37,014 nt of DNA from a bacterium. Lineage in GTDB: Bacteria > Patescibacteriota > Minisyncoccia > UBA6257 > 02-FULL-45-10c. Both the position numbers and the translations under genes were made by a program. The stretch lies in NCBI GenBank assembly GCA_030646915.1, contig JAUSKT010000011.1, positions 1-37,014 on the forward strand, read 5' to 3'. Below are positions 25,683 through 34,096 of this stretch, piece by piece (the first letter of the stretch is position 1; each line of letters opens with the position of its first letter). The notes below the pieces were generated by a model, which saw nothing but the letters and a program-made list of their open reading frames with translations, had not been told where the DNA came from and ran no database searches.

Positions 25683-26981
25683 TTACTTTAGCCTCTTTTT
25701 AACTTCACTGACAAATTTCCTTAACGGCACAGTTTCCTGAACGCTATTTTGAAGATCTCTGATAATAATTGATTCTTCAAAAACTTCTTTCTGCCCTAAA
25801 ATTAAAGCATAATCCGCCTGCGCCTTACTGGAAGAACGAAGCTGGGCGCCCAAAGAATCCCTGCCAAGAGATTCTAAAACTGAAATGCCTTCTTCCCGCA
25901 ATTCCTCCATTAGAACTAAGCTTTTCTTTTTAGCTGCTTCTCCAATGTGGATAAAAAATACTTTTGGCCGGCTCCGCAAACCAAGCGCGACATTAGTAGT
26001 TTTCATAATTTCTACCACCCGCTCAATTCCTATGGCGCCGCCGATTCCAGAAGATTGCCGGACACCGAACATTTCCATCAAATAGTCATAGCGTCCGCCG
26101 CTGGCAATCGCAAAATCAAACTTTTCGCCGGTTTCTGAAGTTACTCCGGTAAAAAATTCAAAGACTGTGCGATTGTAATAATCTAAGCCGCGCACTAAAT
26201 AATTATCCAATTCATAAGGCAATTTTAATTCTTCCAGATACTCCAAAACCTTTTTAAAATGCTTATTACAGGTAATGCAAAGATTTTCCAGCATGATCGG
26301 AGCATTTACTTTATACTCCTGACAATCTGAATTCTTGCAATCTAAAAGGCGGAGCGGGTTTTCCCGTAGACGGCGCCGGCAATCCCTGCAAAGCTTAACC
26401 GCCAAATCCTTATAATAATCCGTCAATTTTTTCCGGTAATTCGGACGGCACACTCTGCAGCCGATGCTGTTGATATGAAGGCTAAGATTCGTTATCTTCA
26501 GGCGATTCAATAATTTAAATATAACCAACATTAACTGAGCTTCATAAATCGGATCATCATCTCCGCCTAAAATTTCAAAACCTGCCTGGTTAAATTGCCT
26601 GTACCGTCCGGCCTGCGGATGTTCCTTCCGGAACATCAACCCGGAATAAAAAAGTTTCAGCGGCTGGCCAAGATGACTCAGTCCATGCTGGACATAAGAA
26701 CGGACAATTGAAGCAGTTCCTTCCGGACGGAGCACTAAACGATCCCCCGAACCGCTTTTAAAAACAAACATTTGTTTTTCAACAATATCTGAAGTTTCTC
26801 CAAGCGAATTCTCAAAAATTTCCGCCCGTTCCAATAAAGTAGTTTCAATTCTAGAAAAATTATAGGAATCGGCAATCGCCTGCGTTTCTTTCCTGACTTT
26901 ATCCCACCATTGCTGATCTTGCGGAAGAATGTCATGCATTCCCTTGGGTGAATTTAAATTTTGTATTTTAGATTTAGCCAT
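25683..26981 (-). CDS. hisS: histidyl-tRNA synthetase
   Basis: PKGMHDILP, LRPEGTASIVRSY, FRKEHPQAGRYRQFNQAGFEILG, GGRYDYL. Confidence 0.97.
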   Translation of the reverse strand: MAKSKIQNLNSPKGMHDILPQDQQWWDKVRKETQAIADSYNFSRIETTLLERAEIFENSLGETSDIVEKQMFVFKSGSGDRLVLRPEGTASIVRSYVQHGLSHLGQPLKLFYSGLMFRKEHPQAGRYRQFNQAGFEILGGDDDPIYEAQLMLVIFKLLNRLKITNLSLHINSIGCRVCRPNYRKKLTDYYKDLAVKLCRDCRRRLRENPLRLLDCKNSDCQEYKVNAPIMLENLCITCNKHFKKVLEYLEELKLPYELDNYLVRGLDYYNRTVFEFFTGVTSETGEKFDFAIASGGRYDYLMEMFGVRQSSGIGGAIGIERVVEIMKTTNVALGLRSRPKVFFIHIGEAAKKKSLVLMEELREEGISVLESLGRDSLGAQLRSSSKAQADYALILGQKEVFEESIIIRDLQNSVQETVPLRKFVSEVKKRLK

Positions 26982-26992
26982 TAAATTTAAAC

Positions 26993-27535
26993 TTAATTAT
27001 ACGAAAAAGCTTTAATTTCTGTAACTGGCAATAATCTCAATCTGACTATGCCAATAATATATTTTTCCTTTAATACCCCCCAGCTCCGGGAATCATAACT
27101 ATAATTCCTATTATCTCCAAGAACAAAATATTCGTCCTTTCCTAATTCTTTAGTAATATTGCCGGAAGTTTTTACTCCAAGAGATAAATATTTTTCTCCC
27201 ACCAAGAATCCATTTAAGTTTTCTTTATTAAAAATTTTTACTTCGCCGTTTTGAATAACAATCTTTTCTCCCGGCAAGCCCAAAACTCTTTTAATATAGT
27301 AAGTGGAAGGATCATTCGGATATTTAAACACAATAACTTCTTCCCGCCCCGGCTCCCTAAATCGATAACTTATCTCATCAATTAATAAATAATTCCCCGA
27401 ATCAAAATTGGGTTCCATGCTGGCGCCGCTAACCAAAAACGGCTGGACTAAAAAGGTTCGGATTATAAAAACCGTAACTACAGCTACAATAACTACTTCT
27501 AGTACTTCCCAGACTGCGAGCAAAAATGACTTCAT
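26993..27535 (-). CDS. lepB: signal peptidase I
   Basis: LVSGASMEPNFDSGNYLLIDE, YYIKRVLGLPGEKI, FVLGDNRNYSYDSRSWG. Confidence 0.96.
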   Translation of the reverse strand: MKSFLLAVWEVLEVVIVAVVTVFIIRTFLVQPFLVSGASMEPNFDSGNYLLIDEISYRFREPGREEVIVFKYPNDPSTYYIKRVLGLPGEKIVIQNGEVKIFNKENLNGFLVGEKYLSLGVKTSGNITKELGKDEYFVLGDNRNYSYDSRSWGVLKEKYIIGIVRLRLLPVTEIKAFSYN

Positions 27536-27645
27536 CCCGTTTAGAAAATTAAACTCGACGCCTTGCGACCATAAGACTTCCGATAATGCTTGAAAGAATT
27601 TTTACTATTGATAAACATACTAGTTAATTTTCTAACGGGATTCAT
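27534..27645 (-). repeat. family I (NPVR) inverted-repeat element, copy B
   Basis: ATGAATCCCGTTAGAAAATTAACT...AGTTTAATTTTCTAAACGGGATG; mini-ORF 27541-27645 ends 5 nt before the lepB ATG. Confidence 0.9.
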
Positions 27646-27679
27646 AGCTCAATAGTTAAAATTTTAATATAATAAGAAG

Positions 27680-28165
27680 ATGATTACAAGCAAACCAAAA
27701 TTCAAGCTTATTATAGGCCTAGGCAATCCTGATGCTAAATATAAAAATACCTATCATAATGTAGGGCATTTATTTGTTGACTATTTAGACAGTCGAGTGT
27801 CGAAAGTTGAAAGTCGCTTATTGAAGTCTGATGTCTATATGAATGAATCGGGTTCGTTTGTAAAAAAAGAAATGAAAAAATCCAGCGCAAAACCGGAAGA
27901 ATTATTAGTAATCCACGATGATAGCGATATCACTGTTGGCAATTATAAATTATCATTTGATCGTGGCGCGGCCGGACATCACGGCATTGAAAGCATCCAA
28001 GCCACAATTAAGACCAATAACTTTTGGCGCTTGCGAATTGGCATCCGCCCAGCAAAAGAAAAAGTGCGGCAAAAATCCGAGGAGTTTGTTTTAAAAAAAA
28101 TCAGCTCCGCAAATAAAAAAATATTTGAGGAAGTTTTTGAAAAATCAACTACAGAAATTATTTAA
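27680..28165 (+). CDS. pth: peptidyl-tRNA hydrolase
   Basis: LIIGLGNPDAKYKNTYHNVGHLFVD, VIHDDSDITVGNYKLSFDRGAAGHHGIESI. Confidence 0.93.
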   Translation: MITSKPKFKLIIGLGNPDAKYKNTYHNVGHLFVDYLDSRVSKVESRLLKSDVYMNESGSFVKKEMKKSSAKPEELLVIHDDSDITVGNYKLSFDRGAAGHHGIESIQATIKTNNFWRLRIGIRPAKEKVRQKSEEFVLKKISSANKKIFEEVFEKSTTEII

Positions 28166-28172
28166 AAATCAA

Positions 28173-28190
28173 AAGCCGCGCAAGCGGCTT
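28173..28190. terminator. hairpin next to family III copy E
   Basis: AAGCCGC gcaa GCGGCTT. Confidence 0.6.
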
Positions 28191-28216
28191 ACCTACTTGC
28201 ACAGCAAACACCGAAA

Positions 28217-28358
28217 GCTTTAACTATCTGTTGTGCGGCAACTACGGAGGCGCTAAAAGCTAGGTCTTTTGCAAAGCAAAAGTTTTAGCGCCGAGGGGTA
28301 GGCGCGTTTCGCCGCAGGAGCGAAACGACGCCGGTGCCGGTAAGCAGATAGTTAAAGC
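28217..28358. repeat. family III structured element, copy E
   Basis: 14-bp perfect outer arms GCTTTAACTATCTG / CAGATAGTTAAAGC; GCCGAGGGGTAG core at 28290-28301. Confidence 0.85.
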
Positions 28359-28361
28359 GAC

Positions 28362-29873
28362 TTAAATCTTGAAAGTTAAGGTAAAAGAAACCGTCCCGTC
28401 AGCATTAGTAATAATATTAGAAAGTGGCAGAGAAACATTTTCAAAACCAGCTTTTATCAAAGCGTTTTTAAAATCAATAGTGGAAGCTTCATCGCTAGAA
28501 CGCCCCGAAAGCAACGCAGAAGATCTGCCTTTATCAATAAAAATTCTAGTCAGCACAATGTTCTTTTTTAAAAGCTCATTAATTTTTGAAAGCAGAGCTG
28601 AGAAAGCGGGGCTTCCATTTTTTGCGATTTCGGCTTTAGCTAATAATTGGTTAAAAAAAATAGCTTTTTCCTGAAGCTGAGCGGCTTCCTGTCCTCCGGG
28701 CGCAACTAATACTTCTTTTAATTTCTGTTCCAGTTGGCTGGAATTATATTTTAAAAAAGTATCCGAGAGAAGAAAAATAAAAACTAAAAATCCCAAACTG
28801 GTTAAAATTATATTCCTCCAGATTTTTATAAAAAACGCTATCTCTGATTGCAAATAAGCTTTTTCCGTTCCAACTTCTGCCAAGCTGATTAAATTATCCG
28901 ATGACCGCGATATTTTTCCGCGAAGCGCGCTCCCCAAAACGCCAAACCAGGATGGCGGCAAATCTGTAAAATCACGCAATTTTAATTCTATTACTTGAAA
29001 AGAAAAATTATCTTTGAGCAATTTAGCAATTTCAATATTAAGAGCCTGGGTAATAAGAATTAAATTGTCTAATTTGCCCCCCCAATGATTGCTGTAAAAA
29101 TTTGCCACTTTCCTTACCTCGCGGATAATAGTCTCCTTAAAATCTTCAAATAAAATTTCTCGCGCTATGTTTCCTTCTTCTTTAATCAATTTCCAAGAAG
29201 TAAAATAATCAAAATATAAATTGCCATTAGCTAAAACCATAAAATTTATTCCATCGCTGCCAATATTTAAAACCACCTGCGGCTTTAAAGGATCGATTCC
29301 AGCGGCCAAGCTTTCAACGGTTCTGGTAATCGCCAGGGCGGGGAATTCCACTGCTACCGGCACAAAATTAGCTTCTTTTAAAGCTTTATCATAGTCATCA
29401 ATAATACTTTTATTCGCAAAAGCTCCCAATAATTCAATCTTCCCGTCTTTTTCATGAAATCCGACTTTTTGCCAATCGGCATATCCGGATTTCAAATCAA
29501 TCGGGGAAATGCTTTCTAAATTTAATTGCGCGACTTCTGATAATTTTTCTTCTGAAAAAGCCGGGGTGCTGAAAATTTGCGCATAAACATTGACTGACGG
29601 CACAATTAAAATCACCGGGATTTTTCCTTGAGTCGAAACAAATTGACTGCGTAATTTTTTAAGATTGGCTACAAATTTTATCCGGTCTTTAATTTTGCCA
29701 TCTTCAATAATGCCCGGTTCTAAAGTTACTGAGGCTTTACGGATTTGATTGCCTTCCAGCCGTAAAATTCTGATTGCCACGTCTTTGATTTCCAAACCGG
29801 CAATCTCTTCTTTTGGCTGAAGTAATTTCTGAAAAAAAGCTCCGGCTCGATTCATCCAAAGTTTAATATCCAT
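28362..29873 (-). CDS. PilM-PilN-like fusion (type IV pilus assembly)
   Basis: N-terminal PilM-like actin fold (VAIRILRLEGNQI, VVLNIGSDGINFMVLANGNLYFDYFTSW), then TM and PilN-like region. Confidence 0.75.
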   Translation of the reverse strand: MDIKLWMNRAGAFFQKLLQPKEEIAGLEIKDVAIRILRLEGNQIRKASVTLEPGIIEDGKIKDRIKFVANLKKLRSQFVSTQGKIPVILIVPSVNVYAQIFSTPAFSEEKLSEVAQLNLESISPIDLKSGYADWQKVGFHEKDGKIELLGAFANKSIIDDYDKALKEANFVPVAVEFPALAITRTVESLAAGIDPLKPQVVLNIGSDGINFMVLANGNLYFDYFTSWKLIKEEGNIAREILFEDFKETIIREVRKVANFYSNHWGGKLDNLILITQALNIEIAKLLKDNFSFQVIELKLRDFTDLPPSWFGVLGSALRGKISRSSDNLISLAEVGTEKAYLQSEIAFFIKIWRNIILTSLGFLVFIFLLSDTFLKYNSSQLEQKLKEVLVAPGGQEAAQLQEKAIFFNQLLAKAEIAKNGSPAFSALLSKINELLKKNIVLTRIFIDKGRSSALLSGRSSDEASTIDFKNALIKAGFENVSLPLSNIITNADGTVSFTLTFKI

Positions 29874-29893
29874 AATATGAACCCATCTTAATA

Positions 29894-30340
29894 TTATAAC
29901 CCTAACTCCTTCAATGACTCTAATCGAACTTCCCCGGTAATAGAATTAATCTCTACAATTGCTTCCAGCTTTCTTCTTGCCCATCGAACCTTGCTAATAG
30001 AAATTATCTGATCTTTACCGACCCCAACGCAAATATCCCGGCAAACCGTGATATCGACTGAATTATCGCCGATGGTTAAAGTATAAAGCGCAGAAGAAAA
30101 AAATTTATCGCGCACCACCCTCATGCTGGCATCTTGAATTCCGGCTTTCGCAACAAGCAATGCTTCACTGGAAAGTTTAATCCCTAACTGAGAATTTATA
30201 AAAAGATAGGCGACTGAGGATATCGCAATAGCAACTCCGGTAATCAAGCCCCCAAACATCAAAATACTCGGCAAAGCGGCAATTCCTTTTTCAGCTGGTA
30301 GCTGGTAGCTTTTTAGCTTTTTAGAAATTATTGTGAACAT
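29894..30340 (-). CDS. PilX-like pilus assembly protein
   Basis: EKGIAALPSILMFGGLITGVAIAISSVAYLF with Gly cleavage-like site, then KAGIQDASMRVVRDKF. Confidence 0.6.
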   Translation of the reverse strand: MFTIISKKLKSYQLPAEKGIAALPSILMFGGLITGVAIAISSVAYLFINSQLGIKLSSEALLVAKAGIQDASMRVVRDKFFSSALYTLTIGDNSVDITVCRDICVGVGKDQIISISKVRWARRKLEAIVEINSITGEVRLESLKELGL

Positions 30341-30388
30341 AATATTTAAAACTAATCAGCTAAGAAGCTAATTAGCTAATAATCTAAT

Positions 30389-32221
30389 TTAAGGGCTCCA
30401 ATTAATAATTACATCTTCAACCTTTGGAGAATTGCTTTGATCCGAATCCATAATTAACTTATATCGGATATACCGCTTATTATTATGCTGGGAATCAATT
30501 TTAACCTGCACATTCGGCCCGCCGGGATTCAAAGTAGTCACATAATTCCAAGGGCCGCCGGAACTGTTGGAAGAAGCAATTTTAAAAATTACGCTACCGG
30601 ACAATTGAGTTCCCTGCCACATAAGAGTATTAAAAGCGGCGCCACCGGAAACGCCGGTGTCAAAAATACTGGAAATTAAATTACAAGTCTCAGATCCTCC
30701 AGTACATTGAGTAAAAGAAGTGGTTATACTAGTTGGATTATTAAACTGGCTCTGGCCACTGCCAAATTCCCCCCATTTATTTTGAAAAACTCCGGCACTA
30801 TTAAACCTTTGAACATCGTCTCTCCCGGAATCAACCACATAAATATAATCAAATTCGTCAACCACTACATCTTCCGGAATTTGAAATTGTCCGTCATTGA
30901 CGCCACTAACACCAGTTTTACCGCTGCCAGGATTATGCCATCCGGTAAAACCAACATTATCCTTTCCCCACCAACCCAGAAAAACACCTTCACTATCAAA
31001 TTTCTGAACTCTAGAATTACCAACATCCGCAATATAAATATAATTACTATCATCAATTCCAATGCCGTGCGGATCTTTAAACTGCCCGTCACCGCTACCA
31101 GTTGTTCCCCAAGTTTTTATAAAAACCCCTTCGCTAGTAAATTTTTTAACAAGCTCATTACTACTGTCAACAATATAGATATTATTCTGACTATCAACTT
31201 CAATACCATGCCCCTTTACATCTTTTTGCCCCTCAATTGCCCATTCCTTAATAAATATTCCACTACTGTTAAACTTTTCTACTCTGTCATTTAAATAATC
31301 GATCACATAAACATTATCAGAAGAATCAACCGCAATATCCATTGGCTGCTCAAATTCTCCCTCACCGCCGCCATGATCTCCCCAACTACTAATATAATCT
31401 CCGCCATTAGTAAACTTCTGTAATATATATTTTTTAGTATCAGCTACATAAATATTATACGCGCTATCCACTGAAATTCCCTGCGGAGTATCAAATAATC
31501 CGCCGGCACCCAAAGAACCATTCCATTGAGCTTTATAAACGCCGTCGCTATCAAATTTCTGAATGCGATTATTCCCGGTATCAGCAACATAAATAAAACT
31601 ATTTTCGACTGGCACCGGCACGATTGAGCCGGGAGTGGCGCTAAAATTAACATTTTGATAAGAATCAAATTTATTATTAATTTGGGAAACCGGCCCTTCC
31701 TGGCCGCTGCCTCCCGACCAATCCGTTTGCCATAATAACCGGTTTCTCCATCGAGTTAAATAAATGCTATAAGCAGTAACGCTGTTAGAACCATTAATAA
31801 TCCAGTTGGTGACCAAGGTTGCCTTCTGAGTAGAGGGGTCGTCATTAGAAACGTTATAAACGCTTTCAATATTTCCCCCAGAATTTCTGGACACATTTTC
31901 CGCATAAAAATAGCGCGCAAACTGGATGCCGTCCACGATTATTTGCTCTTCGCCGGATTGAATAACTAAAACGCCGCTAGAAGTCGCAATATAATATTTA
32001 TTGCCTGAACCTTTATTTAAATCATAAATATTGTGCCAATTTGATTCAGTAAGCACGGATAAATTATCTGCCAAAGCCACTGCCAATTCCGAAGCAGTCT
32101 GATTATTTTGGGATAATTGATTGGATTGCAAAACTAAAGCAATAGTGCCAGAAGAAACGGCAATCATGATCACCCCAATTGCCATTGCTATTACTACTTC
32201 AATTAAAGATTGGCCCCGCAT
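30389..32221 (-). CDS. type IV prepilin-like protein fused to an NHL-repeat beta-propeller
   Basis: MRG|QSLIEVVIAMAIGVIMIAVSSG (Glu at +5); six VADxGNxRVQKF-type blades. Confidence 0.85.
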   Translation of the reverse strand: MRGQSLIEVVIAMAIGVIMIAVSSGTIALVLQSNQLSQNNQTASELAVALADNLSVLTESNWHNIYDLNKGSGNKYYIATSSGVLVIQSGEEQIIVDGIQFARYFYAENVSRNSGGNIESVYNVSNDDPSTQKATLVTNWIINGSNSVTAYSIYLTRWRNRLLWQTDWSGGSGQEGPVSQINNKFDSYQNVNFSATPGSIVPVPVENSFIYVADTGNNRIQKFDSDGVYKAQWNGSLGAGGLFDTPQGISVDSAYNIYVADTKKYILQKFTNGGDYISSWGDHGGGEGEFEQPMDIAVDSSDNVYVIDYLNDRVEKFNSSGIFIKEWAIEGQKDVKGHGIEVDSQNNIYIVDSSNELVKKFTSEGVFIKTWGTTGSGDGQFKDPHGIGIDDSNYIYIADVGNSRVQKFDSEGVFLGWWGKDNVGFTGWHNPGSGKTGVSGVNDGQFQIPEDVVVDEFDYIYVVDSGRDDVQRFNSAGVFQNKWGEFGSGQSQFNNPTSITTSFTQCTGGSETCNLISSIFDTGVSGGAAFNTLMWQGTQLSGSVIFKIASSNSSGGPWNYVTTLNPGGPNVQVKIDSQHNNKRYIRYKLIMDSDQSNSPKVEDVIINWSP

Positions 32222-32266
32222 ATTTTAATCTTACACTAATTTTTGCGCGCTTCTAAATAATAAAAA

Positions 32267-32291
32267 AGGCCCGAATACCGCTTCGGGCCTT
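32267..32291 (-). terminator. intrinsic terminator
   Basis: AAGGCCCGAA taccg C TTCGGGCCTT. Confidence 0.8.
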
Positions 32292-32300
32292 ATAAAAAAT

Positions 32301-33995
32301 CTAATCACCAAGCAAAAAATTCCTTCCAGTAAACAACTCTGATCCATACTCAACTTGCGGCCTCCCATAATTAGGAGCAACTCCAGAAAGCGAAATAAAT
32401 TTACTGATTGAATCGTACTTAAAAGGGCTGCTGCAATCATACACTTGATAGTACATATCTTTCCCATTTCTTAAAATTTGCAGAGCTAGAAAAGTATGGT
32501 TCTGTTTTAATCCTTCCAGAGCGACTTTTTCTATTGGCGCATTGGGATCAACCTTAATTTTGTAAATTGCGCCATACTCATCTAAGAACCATTGGCCGTT
32601 GGTGGGGTCTTGCACCAACTGAACCCCGTGCCCCTCCCAAAGATCATAATCATAATAATTAAGTTCGAAGCTCTTATACCCATTGAGGGTATCCATAAAA
32701 GAATTATGGCAAGATTGCTCATCGCAATCTCCACCGCGCTCCTTATACACCTCATTGGCGTTTCGGAAACCCCAGCCGTCATCTGGTGCCGACTTCAAGG
32801 AAAGATTATGCCCGCTCCATTCATTCCTTTTCCGGAGCGTTCTCAGGCGTTCTGCCTGCTCTTTAAGAGTTAAGCGCGAATCATCTTTAATCCCGCTATC
32901 CCGGTAAAATTCATATTTTCGATCTTTGGCATAAGCATAACTGTCCAAATCCCGTAAATTTTTATCCTTTTGATTTCCAAATTTCCAACTAACCTCTAAT
33001 CCCGTAACTCTATCCTCTAAAGTAAAAGTAGAAAACCGATTTTTCGTAATTTTCTGATAGAGCTCAAGAGAAAAATTTTTAGAAACAATTCCTCCAGAGA
33101 TTAAACGCTCTTCTCCATTTTTGTGCAGCCAAGGAGCATAAACGCCTTTTAAGAAAATATTTGCCTTAAAATCAGCAGGCTCTTTTAGAATTACAGTTCC
33201 GCCCATTTCCCGCTTTTCCAAATCCACTCTCCCATCCCGTTCAATATTTACCTTTTTATAATTGAAGAGCGGGTTAATTTCCAAACGTTCAAGGGGCGCA
33301 ATTACTAATTCAGAACGAAGAGAAACTTCTTCAGTCCGTTTTTCGGTAAAAAAGTAAATCTCTGGATTGTATTTTGTTCTCCTGGCATCCCCGTCAAAGC
33401 GGAGGGAAAGCCAATCACTGAATTTAGATCTCACTTTATTCTGGATAAGAAAGCTGGAATTATCCCAAAAAGTCTTCTTCCCATAGTCATCTATCAATTG
33501 AGACATGGCTTTTTCCCCGCCGATTTTTATTGTGAAAGAATGGGCGGAATTTTCTAATCGGAATTTGAGGTATTCTCCCCCGCCATAAAGAAATTGATCT
33601 CGCTGGAACCGTTTTTGGCCGTTTTGCAAAAGAGCTTCTTCCAAAAATCCGCCCGCTAGAGCAGTTTCCAGCCATAATCCATTTTTCTCTTGATTTAATA
33701 TAGGAAGGTTTAAAATATACTTACCCCTTCCGGCAAATCCGTTTCTTCTTCCGTTTTTAAAAAGAAGATTTCCGGTAAAATTATGCATTTTATCCCAATC
33801 GGGATCGCTAAAAACCGATATGGCCCGGACATTTTCAGTGACATCCGCTGCAAGATTTATTCCTTCTAAAGAATCACGTAACTTATAAGAACCAGAACCA
33901 AAAGAGTTCATTTCTGTTCTCCATTCCACGCCCGCAAAAGCAAGATTGGCTGAAAGCATTGCCTCTATCAGCAACACTAAACAGAGTTTTCTCAT
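32301..33995 (-). CDS. secreted beta-rich (barrel-like) protein with C-terminal transglutaminase-like domain
   Basis: Signal peptide; alternating beta-strand pattern; GGDCDEQSCHNSF / WEGHGVQLV / WFLDEYG as candidate Cys-His-Asp triad. AGGAGG lies 6 nt before the second ATG, so start moved to MRKLCL. Confidence 0.6.
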   Translation of the reverse strand: MRKLCLVLLIEAMLSANLAFAGVEWRTEMNSFGSGSYKLRDSLEGINLAADVTENVRAISVFSDPDWDKMHNFTGNLLFKNGRRNGFAGRGKYILNLPILNQEKNGLWLETALAGGFLEEALLQNGQKRFQRDQFLYGGGEYLKFRLENSAHSFTIKIGGEKAMSQLIDDYGKKTFWDNSSFLIQNKVRSKFSDWLSLRFDGDARRTKYNPEIYFFTEKRTEEVSLRSELVIAPLERLEINPLFNYKKVNIERDGRVDLEKREMGGTVILKEPADFKANIFLKGVYAPWLHKNGEERLISGGIVSKNFSLELYQKITKNRFSTFTLEDRVTGLEVSWKFGNQKDKNLRDLDSYAYAKDRKYEFYRDSGIKDDSRLTLKEQAERLRTLRKRNEWSGHNLSLKSAPDDGWGFRNANEVYKERGGDCDEQSCHNSFMDTLNGYKSFELNYYDYDLWEGHGVQLVQDPTNGQWFLDEYGAIYKIKVDPNAPIEKVALEGLKQNHTFLALQILRNGKDMYYQVYDCSSPFKYDSISKFISLSGVAPNYGRPQVEYGSELFTGRNFLLGD

Positions 33996-34038
33996 CTTCA
34001 TCCTCCTTTTTCAATTTTCAACTTACGTTTCTTCTGCT

Positions 34039-34067
34039 ATTTTACAATATATTTTGTAAGATGTCAA
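34039..34067 (-). promoter_or_regulatory. promoter with operator-like palindrome
   Basis: Minus strand TTGACA - 17 nt - TAAAAT with TTACAAAATATATTGTAA in the spacer and -10. Confidence 0.65.
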
Positions 34068-34096
34068 ATCCAATTTTTTTCCTGACCGTTGATATT

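Noticed and set aside
24486-28358. Integron attC sites as an explanation for family III
   Set aside because: No GTTRRRY / RYYYAAC core sites at the ends and no integrase; the unrelated outer arms do not fit.
30707-31294. 195-aa plus-strand ORF
   Set aside because: Antisense to the NHL propeller region; low-complexity Ile/Asn-rich translation.
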